Notes: generated from the sequence alone by a model not told the origin. A DNA stretch of 42,082 nt from Bdellovibrionales bacterium (GCA_022450595.1 JAKUPT010000011.1:16458-58539); one strand, 5' to 3'; shown: positions 9,261-17,231, counted from the stretch's first letter. Numbers and translations: made by a program.

Positions 9261-11444
9261 TTATTCAAGATTGTCACCAGATATTTTTATCCCAATAGGA
9301 GTTCGAATTCCAGTTGTTAGCATATCAATTCTTCCCTTAATTGGTAGAGTCCATGCATTTGTAACCCCAGGAAAGTCCATCTTCTTATTCATATCTTGAA
9401 TTAACTCTTCCCAAGTCATATAACTTGGAGTTATCCACTCAAAGGGCCAGTGCAAAAACTCTGGCAAGTCAGAATACCAACGATCTACTTTACGCCATTG
9501 CCTTTGATCTTTTAGAACTACAACAGTTTCCATCATTGAAAGCGGGGCTGGGTCAGTGGCTGTATTTGCCCTTCCTGCTTTTCCATGAACACTCTCAACT
9601 TCAGGAAAACTTTTTAAGATCTTGTCTTGTTTTTGTAGAAGGTTTTGCGCCTCTGTTACGGATATGCCAGGCATTGTCGTTGGCATATAAAGTATTGTCC
9701 CCTCATTTAAAGGAGGCATAAATTCTGACCCCAATTTAAGGTATACGGGAACTGTTGCTAGCATCATAACCACAGCAATGCCGATTACTTTTTTTCTGTT
9801 ATCAACAACCCAATCAACAGCTGGTCCATAAACTTTAAATAAAAATCGGCTTATAGGATGTTCATCTTCACTTTTCATTTTAGAAGCAAAAAGAAAGTTC
9901 ATTAATTTCGTCCACCAAGTGGGACCACTTTTAAACTCTCTTTTTTTGGTAAATATAATTAACAAAGCTGGTACAAGCGTTATTGATAATACCGACGCCA
10001 CAAGCATTGATAATGTTTTTGTATAAGCAAGTGGCTTAAATAACCTCCCCTCTTGAGCTTCAAGAGCAAATATTGGAAGAAATGATACGGCAATAACAAG
10101 CAATGAATAAAAACTTGCCGGCCCAACTTCTTTAATTGCTGAAATAATCACCTCATCAAGCTTTTCTTTCCCACCAGACTCTTTCCACTCCTCCATTTTT
10201 TTATGACAATTCTCCACAACAACAATGGCAGCATCCACCATGGCCCCAATAGCTATAGCAATTCCTCCTAAAGACATTATATTGGCAGAAACGTCCATTA
10301 AATACATAAGGATAAAAGAAATAACTATTGCTGTAGGCAAAGTAATGATTGGAACAAGTGCACTTGGTATATGTAATAAAAAGATAATTATAACTAATGC
10401 AACAACAATCATTTCAAGTACTAACTCATGAGTTAGAGTCTGGATAGAGCGCTTTATAAGATCACTTCTATTATAGGTTTCAACAATTTCAACACCATCG
10501 GGCAGTGAATTTTTAAGATCCTCAAGCTTTCTTTCAACTCGTTCAATAACCGCATTGGCATTTTCACCAAATCGCATAACGACGATTCCGCCAACAACAT
10601 CACCTAAACCATTGAGATCAGCAACACCTCGCCTCATTTCTGGCCCTTGTATTACATTAGCTACATTTTTCACATAAATAGGCACACCATTTTTATTTAC
10701 AGCAATAACAATGTTTTCAATGTCTTGTCGGTTTTTAGCGTAACCTCTGAGGCGCACCATATATTCCGTGCCGGAAAACTCAATGACTCGCGCACCTGTT
10801 TCTGAATTACCTTGGCGTATAGCTTCACTGACTTTCGACAAAGGAATGTTATAAGCACGAAGTGATTCTGGATTTACATGAACTTGATATTGATTTTCAA
10901 ATCCACCGAAAGAAGCCACCTCGGCAACACCTGGTACGGCTTGTAATTGATAACGCAAAAACCAATCTTGAAATGACCTAAGATCAGCTAGCGTGTGTTT
11001 TCCGGAGGTGTCTTTGAGTGCATATTGATAGACCCACCCCACACCAGTAGCGTCCGGCCCAAGTTCTGTGTTGGAGCCCTCAGGAAGCTGAGGGATGATT
11101 TTAGACAAATATTCTAACACTCTTGATCTTGCCCAATAGATATCTGTATCATCTTCAAAAATCACATAAACATAGGACGCACCAAAAGTGGAAAGTCCTC
11201 GTATGTCTTTTACTTTTGGTACGCCTAATAAACTCGTTACAATGGGATAGGTCACTTGATCTTCAATAATATCTGGACTGACATTCCACGTTGTGTAGAC
11301 AATAACTTGAGTATCAGAAAGGTCAGGAGTAGCATCGATCGGAATTTTGTTCATGCTAAACCAACCAGCAACTAATGCTACAGTAACGGCTAAAAGTGTT
11401 ATGAATCTATTTTTTGCACAAAACTCAATAGTTTTAATTATCAT
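9261..11444 (-). CDS. cusA: CusA heavy-metal RND permease, N-terminal part ending at an in-frame TAA
   Basis: 727 residues of the inner-membrane pump of a tripartite Cu(I)/Ag(I) exporter. Hallmarks of the heavy-metal RND subfamily are present: the start FCAKNRFITLLAVTV, the IPIDATPDLSDTQVIVYTTW block, GAMVDAAIVVVENCHKK in TM4, and FALEAQEGRLFKPLAYTKT. It stops at TAA (9263-9261) in KISGDNLE-stop, in the middle of the periplasmic domain. The same frame then continues with CusA sequence to 8178. The whole frame is 1089 codons including both stops, the usual CusA length, so the only defect is one nonsense codon, most simply GAA to TAA. It lies 12 bases after cusB. Confidence 0.9.
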   Translation of the reverse strand: MIIKTIEFCAKNRFITLLAVTVALVAGWFSMNKIPIDATPDLSDTQVIVYTTWNVSPDIIEDQVTYPIVTSLLGVPKVKDIRGLSTFGASYVYVIFEDDTDIYWARSRVLEYLSKIIPQLPEGSNTELGPDATGVGWVYQYALKDTSGKHTLADLRSFQDWFLRYQLQAVPGVAEVASFGGFENQYQVHVNPESLRAYNIPLSKVSEAIRQGNSETGARVIEFSGTEYMVRLRGYAKNRQDIENIVIAVNKNGVPIYVKNVANVIQGPEMRRGVADLNGLGDVVGGIVVMRFGENANAVIERVERKLEDLKNSLPDGVEIVETYNRSDLIKRSIQTLTHELVLEMIVVALVIIIFLLHIPSALVPIITLPTAIVISFILMYLMDVSANIMSLGGIAIAIGAMVDAAIVVVENCHKKMEEWKESGGKEKLDEVIISAIKEVGPASFYSLLVIAVSFLPIFALEAQEGRLFKPLAYTKTLSMLVASVLSITLVPALLIIFTKKREFKSGPTWWTKLMNFLFASKMKSEDEHPISRFLFKVYGPAVDWVVDNRKKVIGIAVVMMLATVPVYLKLGSEFMPPLNEGTILYMPTTMPGISVTEAQNLLQKQDKILKSFPEVESVHGKAGRANTATDPAPLSMMETVVVLKDQRQWRKVDRWYSDLPEFLHWPFEWITPSYMTWEELIQDMNKKMDFPGVTNAWTLPIKGRIDMLTTGIRTPIGIKISGDNLE

Positions 11445-11456
11445 TTTATACCCCTC

Positions 11457-12572
11457 TTAGTGGTCATGCTCTGCTGGTGAAGCCGATCCACCCTGTATTA
11501 CGGACTTTAAGCGAGACTCAGAATCAATTAGAAAATTAGCACCAACAACAACCACATCACCCTCATTAACGTCTCCGACAATAGCTGCCTCCGATTCAGT
11601 CTCCAAAACAACTTGAACCTTTTTAGGCTCAAATTTTCCTTTCTCTCTTCTTAAAAAGATATAAGTATCCACACCTGTATCCATTACAGATTCTATAGAA
11701 ACTGCTAAGTGACGTCCGACTGGAGCAAATATCGAGACATTGACATAGGATTCGGGTCGAATCGCAACATCATTTTTTAATAACTTAATTCGTACTTTTG
11801 CAGTTCGTGTTTCGGGGTTGATGACCTGATCAACAGAGATAACCTTTCCTGGAAGTGTTTTTCCTTGTAGAAAGTTTGCAGAGATTTGGGCGGATTGCCC
11901 CTCTTTAATATATGGAAGATCAACTTCAAACACATCTGCATAAATTATGTTATCTTGTCCACCAACTATAAGGCCTTCTGACTGAAAGCCTTTTTTTGTG
12001 AGGCTTGCAATTTGATCATCTGCCAATCCAAGAACTTTAAGGCGAATTTTAGAAGACCGAATCATTTGTCTTGAATTTTCCCTAACATCAGCAATGGAAG
12101 AGTCTTTTACACGATTCCATTGCCTTAATGCTTCAAGGTACTCACTTTGGGCTGTATATAGCTCTGGATCAAATGCAATTCGACCAGGTGCTTTAATTGT
12201 TTTAAATAATTTCTTCTCTTCAACTCTCTCAAGTTTTACACCTATCATTTGTTGCTTATCTAATGATAGTTTTAATGAAGTTCGTCCAACGGGCAGCTCT
12301 CCTTCACTTTCTGCTGAGCCTTGATGATCCATATCTTCATGGTCGTCCATTTTATTTGCGAGAACCAAGTCCATTCCACAAATTGGGCAAGTTCCAGGTT
12401 CGTCTGAAGTGATTTGCGGATGCATAGGACAAATATACATTGTAGCTTTTGATTCTTTATTATGTTCATGGTTTGAGTGATCTATTTTATTCTGGGAGTT
12501 CCACCAAAACAGCCCACCACCCAAGACAACGATTATAATAGCACTAATTAAAATTATAATTTTATTTCTCAT
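11457..12572 (-). CDS. cusB: CusB-type periplasmic adaptor with heavy-metal-binding domain
   Basis: 371 residues: an N-terminal membrane anchor or signal (IIILISAIIIVVLGGGLFWW), a His-rich linker (DHSNHEHNKE), then the heavy-metal-binding motif CPMHPQITSDEPGTCPICGM (about residues 48-67) and an HlyD/membrane-fusion body. The C-terminal beta-barrel region ends with a His tail (AEHDH). It bridges CusA to CusC and passes Cu/Ag to CusA. Its start overlaps the cusC end by 11 bases and cusA follows after 12 bases, in the canonical C-B-A order. Length is within the family range. Confidence 0.93.
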   Translation of the reverse strand: MRNKIIILISAIIIVVLGGGLFWWNSQNKIDHSNHEHNKESKATMYICPMHPQITSDEPGTCPICGMDLVLANKMDDHEDMDHQGSAESEGELPVGRTSLKLSLDKQQMIGVKLERVEEKKLFKTIKAPGRIAFDPELYTAQSEYLEALRQWNRVKDSSIADVRENSRQMIRSSKIRLKVLGLADDQIASLTKKGFQSEGLIVGGQDNIIYADVFEVDLPYIKEGQSAQISANFLQGKTLPGKVISVDQVINPETRTAKVRIKLLKNDVAIRPESYVNVSIFAPVGRHLAVSIESVMDTGVDTYIFLRREKGKFEPKKVQVVLETESEAAIVGDVNEGDVVVVGANFLIDSESRLKSVIQGGSASPAEHDH

Positions 12573-13869
12573 TTTTAACCTCGCTAACTGAATCTAAATT
12601 TGACACGGAAAATCCAAGCTCTCTTTCTAAAATGCATAAGGCGGAGACGTATTGTCTTAGTGACTGATAATAATCGGTCTTAATACGATAAAGAGAGCGC
12701 TCACTATCAAGCAAATCTAGAAAAGAAGTTTTATCTGCCTGATAGGCTGAGCGGCTAGAGTTATAAGAGCCTTGTGCCTGTGGAATAAGACTTGTTTGGT
12801 AAATTTCTAATGTCTTAACACCTGTGCTTACTCTTCCTTTTAAATCTTTGATATCAGCAATGAGCTTAAGTTTAGTGTCTTTCACCTTATACTCTTGAGC
12901 CATTTTTTTTGCCGAAGCAGCTGAGGCTTCATAGCCTGTCTTCCAAAACCAAAGAGGAATTGTGACTCCTATTGTAAGAATATTAGAGTCAATAGGTTCA
13001 CCAGAGATTCGCTGTTGATACTGAATTTGAAAATCAGGAGCAAATTCCCATTTAGCCAAGGTGCTTTTATATTCGGTTTCCTTAAGTTTATAATTTTCTG
13101 CTCTAAGAACTGGTGAATTTTCCTTTAATTGGTTTAAAAGTTTCGAATTATCACCTTGAATTTTTTCTTTAAAAAATTTTGGTGGAGATAACTCTAATTG
13201 GCTTATTTCAATATTTTTTAAAGAGGGAGAGTTCACGACAGATTTTAATTGGTCCTGCAGTGCCTGCTCCTCTTGTTTTAACCGAATAAGATTTAATTCT
13301 AATTGAGTTAACTCAAAATGAGCTTTCATAGAGTCACCTTGAGGAGACTTTCCAGCAGAATACTTTTTTTCAGCAACACGAGCAAATTCATTTACAGATT
13401 CAATGTTTGCTTTAGTGAGTTGAATAACCTTCTGTGCAGAGTAGATTGCATAATAAAGTGTTATAACCTGTTGTCTTACTTCAAATTTTTTTTCATTAAG
13501 TCTGGAGCGAAAGCTATCAGCCTTACTTTGCTGTGCTTTTGCCTGGTAAATATACTTTGTTGGAAATTTTATTTTCTGTGAAATCGTTCCATATTGAGTT
13601 TTTAAGCCTCTATTAAGCTCTGAAACTCCCACCATTGGGTTATCCAAAGTGGCTTGAGAGGCAATTAAAGAGTGCTCTGCGCTCCACTCATAATGTTTTT
13701 CCTGTACTCCAGGATTATTTTTATAGGATAGTTGCAAAAGCTCATTGAGTGATATAGTCCCCTCGGCATTGCTAATTGATGGAAAAAGCACTGCAAACAC
13801 TATCATGACTTTAGACAGTGATTGCCCATAGGAATTTGAGGTAAAAAACCAGTTTAAAATATAAAGCAT
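12562..13869 (-). CDS. cusC: CusC/TolC-type outer-membrane efflux protein
   Basis: An outer-membrane efflux channel (OEP family): two repeats of long helical segments (RSRLNEKKFEVRQQVITLYYAIYSAQ and RSAYQADKTSFLDLLDSERSLY regions). I chose the ATG at 13869 (435 residues), which is preceded by AAGGTG at good spacing. The longer TTG frame from 13908 has no ribosome binding site. A third candidate, the ATG at 13806, would give a compact signal peptide (MIVFAVLFPSISNA) but has only a weak site. The 16-bp dyad at 13895-13910 lies just upstream on the mRNA. Supplies the outer-membrane exit for CusBA. Confidence 0.85.
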   Translation of the reverse strand: MLYILNWFFTSNSYGQSLSKVMIVFAVLFPSISNAEGTISLNELLQLSYKNNPGVQEKHYEWSAEHSLIASQATLDNPMVGVSELNRGLKTQYGTISQKIKFPTKYIYQAKAQQSKADSFRSRLNEKKFEVRQQVITLYYAIYSAQKVIQLTKANIESVNEFARVAEKKYSAGKSPQGDSMKAHFELTQLELNLIRLKQEEQALQDQLKSVVNSPSLKNIEISQLELSPPKFFKEKIQGDNSKLLNQLKENSPVLRAENYKLKETEYKSTLAKWEFAPDFQIQYQQRISGEPIDSNILTIGVTIPLWFWKTGYEASAASAKKMAQEYKVKDTKLKLIADIKDLKGRVSTGVKTLEIYQTSLIPQAQGSYNSSRSAYQADKTSFLDLLDSERSLYRIKTDYYQSLRQYVSALCILERELGFSVSNLDSVSEVKNEK

Positions 13870-13894
13870 AATTAACACCTTTTCATTAAGATCG

Positions 13895-13910
13895 TCTTGC
13901 CTAAGCAAGA
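13895..13910 (-). promoter_or_regulatory. dyad TCTTGC-CTAA-GCAAGA upstream of cusC
   Basis: A perfect 6-4-6 inverted repeat between the Cys-rich gene and cusC, about 10 bases upstream of the cusC ribosome binding site. It could be a small RNA hairpin setting the cusC level, or a metal-regulator operator. TTGC/GCAA half sites recall copper-responsive MerR-type boxes, but no matching -35/-10 pair surrounds it, so the operator reading is weak. Confidence 0.35.
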
Positions 13911-13943
13911 TGGAATAGAAAAAATAATAATGGTGTTAATTGA

Positions 13944-14351
13944 TCAAATTAAAAAAGAATGGGTTTTAATTGTATGTTTTAAAGGAAGAACAGCCAGGTT
14001 CCAATGTGGTAAAGGCTTATAATCTCCCACATCTGTCTTAGGCTCAAAACCAAAATACATAGATATAATTATTTTGTCAGTGAAATCATTTTTTTTAGTT
14101 TCATGTTGATTTTGTTGTTCAAAGCTCAACTTTTTAGATCCAAGCAAACCTGAATTGCAAATAGACATATCAAAACATTGATTGGATTCTGGCTTTTGTT
14201 CCGATTGTTTTTGTTGATCATGACAAGGCGATGGAGAGTTTGACTCAACCAACTCCACGTCACTGTTCCAATCACAATCCAACACACACAGGCTTGATTG
14301 AACCTGAAAATAACTGAAGATTGCTACAAAGAAAAACAATAAAAACTTCAT
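13944..14351 (-). CDS. Cys-rich exported protein heading the copper operon
   Basis: 135 residues from the ATG at 14351; a longer TTG frame from 14369 is less likely. The N-terminus MKFLLFFFVAIFSYFQVQSS is a signal peptide. The mature part is hydrophilic with five cysteines clustered early (LCVLDCD, SPCHDQQ, QCFDMSIC) next to His and Met, a plausible soft-metal site, and then a C-terminal PLPHWNLAVLPLKH segment. No family is recognised with confidence; small proteins of this kind often lead cus operons. It lies 74 bases upstream of cusC on the same strand. A role as periplasmic copper sensor or chaperone is inference. Confidence 0.7.
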   Translation of the reverse strand: MKFLLFFFVAIFSYFQVQSSLCVLDCDWNSDVELVESNSPSPCHDQQKQSEQKPESNQCFDMSICNSGLLGSKKLSFEQQNQHETKKNDFTDKIIISMYFGFEPKTDVGDYKPLPHWNLAVLPLKHTIKTHSFLI

Positions 14352-14647
14352 AAGACTATACTGCCTCAAAATTTATTAAAAATCTAGCCCATATATATGG
14401 CTAATGATCGGTAAATTTGATGGTAGACTTAAATCTGAGACAATACGGCACGTCTTTTGTCGGTCATAATATTGCAACTATATATAAATATTAACTCATG
14501 TAGGTTTTTTATTTCCTACAATAGTTAGTAAGTAATTGTTTTTGCTGCACATAATTTCATAAGCATTTTTTATGAAAATGACAATTTATGTCAGCTTGAA
14601 TCGATATTTACACAATTTTTAAGCATTTATGAGATAAAGGAAGTGCC
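14352..14647. other. intergenic region between copper operon and a divergent secreted gene
   Basis: About 300 AT-rich bases that should hold both divergent promoters. Three inverted repeats are visible: TAGCC-N9-GGCTA (14385-14403), TGTAGG-N10-CCTACA (14499-14520), and TTTCATAA with TTATGAAA around 14557-14580. No confident -35/-10 pair could be fixed on either strand. The dyad at 14385-14403, about 35 bases upstream of the Cys-rich gene, is the best candidate for a metal-responsive operator. No coding potential is seen. Confidence 0.4.
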
Positions 14648-15073
14648 ATGAGAGCTATAGTTTTATTTTTTATAATTTGTTTATCAACTACCTCTTTTGC
14701 AGAGGTTTCGATTGATGATATTAAGATTAATACAAAACTAGAATTAAAAGCACCAATAAATATGAAGCTTATGTGTGATTTAGAGACCAGATTCCCACAA
14801 TATATTACAAAATTAAGAGTCATCCCACAAAGCTATGCCAAGGAAGAAAGTCCATTGATACCAAACAGTATCGTTGTAGACGACTTAACTTTTGAAAAGG
14901 GAACTGTTTCAGATATTGCCCCCCAATATATTGTTACTATGTATTTAGATACACCAAAGCTTGCAAACCACCTATACACTGATGGCCATAAAAACTGTCG
15001 ATTGTTTTACAAAAAAGTAAAAAATTATGAAAGCATTGATAGTTTACCAGAGTTTAATTTACTAAAACATTAA
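14648..15073 (+). CDS. small secreted protein of unknown function
   Basis: 141 residues with a clear signal peptide (MRAIVLFFIICLSTTSFA, cleavage before EVS). The mature part has two cysteines (MKLMCDLE and HKNCRLFY), possibly one disulfide, and no recognised domain. The ATG follows AAAGGAAG at good spacing. A diverged copy of its last 30 or so codons is found at 16269-16377 beside the intact merR gene. This gene is itself followed by a merR 3' fragment, so the pair 'this gene + merR tail' exists twice. That suggests this gene is a normal neighbour of merR in related genomes. Function unknown. Confidence 0.75.
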   Translation: MRAIVLFFIICLSTTSFAEVSIDDIKINTKLELKAPINMKLMCDLETRFPQYITKLRVIPQSYAKEESPLIPNSIVVDDLTFEKGTVSDIAPQYIVTMYLDTPKLANHLYTDGHKNCRLFYKKVKNYESIDSLPEFNLLKH

Positions 15074-15081
15074 ATCAATAG

Positions 15082-15255
15082 TTATAGTATATCTGTTTTT
15101 ATTTTTTGAACGCGCTCGATAAGACTCTCAACACGGGTATGAATGTCTTTAATTTGCCTCACACCTTCTTTAAACTTTCGAACATTTTTACCGTCTTTTT
15201 TTAAACGCTTTAAAGCGCCATGTTCTCCATCAATAGAGAAACGATCTAACAGTTA
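15082..15255 (-). pseudogene. 3' fragment of a second merR-family gene
   Basis: On the minus strand this translates to DRFSIDGEHGALKRLKKDG and onward, ending ERVQKIKTDIL and TAA. The intact MerR at 16375-16881 has DRFSIDGARAALKRLKKDG and ends ERVQKLKSDIL. Over bases 15108-15245 against 16401-16538 I count 21 differences in 139, about 85% identity, with the frame and stop preserved. Similarity ends near 15245-15255, just before the IS3 remnant. The divergence is too great for a fresh duplication; a related but different genome is a likelier source. Confidence 0.85.
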
Positions 15256-15272
15256 TTCAGGTAAAGATAATC

Positions 15273-15345
15273 TCACTTGAAGGTTTTAACAAAAGCCTTA
15301 GAGATACCATTACACTCAGGGCTGTAAGTTCTAGTAAAGAAAGAT
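15273..15345 (-). mobile_element. IS3-family transposase (OrfB) C-terminal remnant
   Basis: The minus-strand translation reads AKSFFTRTYSPECNGISKAF then VKTFK and a stop (TGA at 15275-15273). This matches the conserved end of IS3-group integrase-type transposases (pattern SPxxNGxxEAFVKTFK), including the catalytic-region Asn-Gly. An in-frame TAG lies just upstream (near 15346) and no terminal repeats are evident, so only a short dead fragment remains. It sits exactly where the truncated merR copy loses similarity. The remaining bases 15346-15558 are very AT-rich and show no recognisable content. Confidence 0.7.
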
Positions 15346-15558
15346 TTAGCCTAAGGACTTTATTCATAATTGCCGAATTCGAAAGAATTTATAAAAAATA
15401 TACAGTTTTTTAAAATTAAAATTCATGTAATATTGTTATATATATTCAAATATTATATGAAAAACTTATATTACAAATCTATTTTATTTTAAATTTATGA
15501 GATTTCCCTGAATTATAGTAATAACTACTTTAGCGTTTACATAACTTAAAGGAATCTT

Positions 15559-16158
15559 ATGAATACTAATAAAAAATTAAATGTTTTTAATTTTATTTTT
15601 CTAGTTTTTGCTTTCCTAGTAAGTGGAAATTTATGGGCCTTAACGAGATATGAAATCACAACAAACGAGCAAAGTGGTTTGCTAACTGCTGGATTTATAC
15701 CTCTTCAGAACTATCGTATTTCTGGGCATCTAGATATAGACCAACAACTTATAAAAGATGTACAATTGAAAATTGAACTTTTAAAAGACGTTTATTTTAA
15801 TCCTGTAAGAATACCCGTAAAAGCAGAAATTTTAGATTGCAATACAGAGTGCTTGGGCTTTATTGATTATGAGTTTGGACAAATAGAGTTTAATGGAGGC
15901 ATTCCTGTTTTAGGAGATGAAGTTACTAATACTCTTATAGAAAGTTTAAAAGGAAAGCCCCATTTACAACTTCGATTAAGCGGAAATTGTTATCCTGAAA
16001 ATGACAAAAATTTTAAGGACAGAATAACTGAAGGTGAAACATTAATTTGTGAACTTTTATATGATCAATCAACAATAGGTCAGTCTTCGGGTCCTAAATT
16101 TTTTCTAATGGGCAAGAAATACCCTTTACTCATTATAAAGTTAACTTCAAAAATTTGA
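15559..16158 (+). CDS. secreted protein of unknown function
   Basis: 199 residues. A hydrophobic stretch (FNFIFLVFAFLVSGNLWA) after a short basic start forms a signal peptide, with cleavage before LTRYEITT. The mature part looks beta-rich and has four cysteines (LDCNTECLGF, SGNCYPE, LICELLY), so one or two disulfides are possible. The ATG has a moderate site (AAAGGAATC) upstream. It lies alone between the two copies of the duplicated segment. No family recognised; base use is as AT-rich as the neighbouring scar zone. Confidence 0.7.
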   Translation: MNTNKKLNVFNFIFLVFAFLVSGNLWALTRYEITTNEQSGLLTAGFIPLQNYRISGHLDIDQQLIKDVQLKIELLKDVYFNPVRIPVKAEILDCNTECLGFIDYEFGQIEFNGGIPVLGDEVTNTLIESLKGKPHLQLRLSGNCYPENDKNFKDRITEGETLICELLYDQSTIGQSSGPKFFLMGKKYPLLIIKLTSKI

Positions 16159-16268
16159 ATGCATTTATGAATAAATACTTAAGTGCTGCTGATTGCCTAA
16201 TCTTATGGATATGTAGAAGTATTTAAATAAGTTCTAAAATTACTTTTTCAATAACTTGCTGCCAAAGT

Positions 16269-16377
16269 ACTGATGGTCATAAAAACTGTCGGTTGTTTTA
16301 TAAAAAAGTTCAAACTTATAAAGATTTAGAAAGCCTACCTGAGTTTAAGCTTGCAAATAATTGGAATGAATCAGTCA
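16269..16377 (+). pseudogene. 3' fragment of a homologue of the 14648-15073 gene
   Basis: The plus strand reads TDGHKNCRLFYKKVQTYKDL, then ESLPEFKLANNW, against TDGHKNCRLFYKKVKNYESI, then DSLPEFNLLKH at the end of the 141-residue secreted protein. There is no start codon, signal peptide or upstream similarity, so this is a truncated remnant. It lies directly before the convergent merR stop, in the same relative position that the intact gene holds to the merR fragment at 15082. The offset between the two copies is 1291-1293 bases on both sides, so they are parts of one duplicated block. Confidence 0.8.
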
Positions 16378-16881
16378 TAAAATATCAGATTTTAATTTTT
16401 GAACGCGCTCAATAAGGTTTTCCATACGAGTATGAATGTCTTTGATTTGACTCACACCTTCTTTGATTTTTCGGACATTTTTGCCGTCTTTCTTTAAACG
16501 CTTTAAAGCAGCACGGGCTCCATCAATAGAAAAACGATCACGGTATAAAAGCTTTTTAATAATTAAAACGTACTCTACATCTTTTTTTGAGTACATACGT
16601 TGATTGTGCTTTGATTTTTTAGGCTTCAACTCATCAAATTCTGATTCCCAATATCTTAACACATAAGTCTTAACACCACTCACCTGTGCCACATCGCCAA
16701 TTTTAAAGGCCATTTTATCTGGAATGTTTGTGATTTCATTTAATAGCTCTTCATCGAGCAACATTGGCGGCTCTGAGGGTGATCCATCCATCGTAAGTTG
16801 AGTTGAGTTTGGCTGAGTAGATTCAACTTGCTGATCGTTTGAATTTTGTGGGTCGGTTTCAAACATATCTTGTTGTTGCAT
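16375..16881 (-). CDS. MerR-family transcriptional regulator beside ihfA
   Basis: 168 residues: a Gln/Asn-rich N-terminal tail (1-50), then a MerR winged helix-turn-helix (FKIGDVAQVSGVKTYVLRYW, about 59-78, followed by NQRMYSKKDV), and a C-terminal coiled coil (KIKEGVSQIKDIHTRMENL). There is no metal-binding cysteine set, so it is not a copper sensor despite the nearby island. It starts two bases after the ihfA stop; the pheS-pheT-ihfA-merR order is widespread in deltaproteobacteria-like genomes. The target is unknown. Its 3' half exists as a diverged fragment at 15082-15255. Confidence 0.88.
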   Translation of the reverse strand: MQQQDMFETDPQNSNDQQVESTQPNSTQLTMDGSPSEPPMLLDEELLNEITNIPDKMAFKIGDVAQVSGVKTYVLRYWESEFDELKPKKSKHNQRMYSKKDVEYVLIIKKLLYRDRFSIDGARAALKRLKKDGKNVRKIKEGVSQIKDIHTRMENLIERVQKLKSDIL

Positions 16882-16883
16882 AA

Positions 16884-17231
16884 TTAACCTTTATTTAAGT
16901 TTTGCTGTTCAACTTCTTTTTGAACTTTTTCTTTAAGCATCCCTTTTAAAACTTGGCTGGGTTTGAAAGTTAATACTCGACGAGCACTAATAATCATTTG
17001 CTCACCGGTTTGTGGGTTTCTGCCCACTCTAGATTTTTTGTCTTTTACTTCAAAATTACCAAAACCTGAGATTTTAACTTTATCGCCTTTAACAAGCACA
17101 GTTTTAAGCTCATCAAAAACCATCTCGACAAGTTCTGAGGCCTCTTTTTTTGAAAAGCCGATTTTATCGTAAACTTTTTCAATAATATCTGCTTTTGTAA
17201 CTGTTGAGTTAGATGATGATGAACTCGACAT
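16884..17231 (-). CDS. ihfA: integration host factor alpha-type DNA-bending protein
   Basis: 115 residues of the HU/IHF family. The N-terminal ADIIEKVYDKIGFSKKEASE helices, the GFGNFEVKDKKSRVGRNPQT arm with the intercalating Pro in RNPQTGE, and ISARRVLTFKPSQVLK match IHF-alpha. The N-terminal Ser run and the Lys/Glu tail are extra. It follows pheT after an 84-base gap, the same order as in E. coli (pheS-pheT-ihfA), which supports the alpha assignment over HU or IHF-beta. Binds and bends DNA as a heterodimer in recombination and gene control. Confidence 0.9.
   Translation of the reverse strand: MSSSSSSNSTVTKADIIEKVYDKIGFSKKEASELVEMVFDELKTVLVKGDKVKISGFGNFEVKDKKSRVGRNPQTGEQMIISARRVLTFKPSQVLKGMLKEKVQKEVEQQNLNKG

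Noticed and set aside
8178-11444. Two separate RND genes instead of one broken cusA
   Set aside because: The parts are in the same frame, cover complementary halves of one protein with no overlap, and the bases between them still encode CusA-like sequence.
13870-13908. CusC start at the TTG at 13908
   Set aside because: No ribosome binding site precedes it; AAGGTG precedes the ATG at 13869.
16375-16881. The MerR gene as the copper regulator (CueR) of the island
   Set aside because: It lacks the C-terminal cysteine metal site, has a long N-terminal tail and belongs to the pheST-ihfA-merR block.
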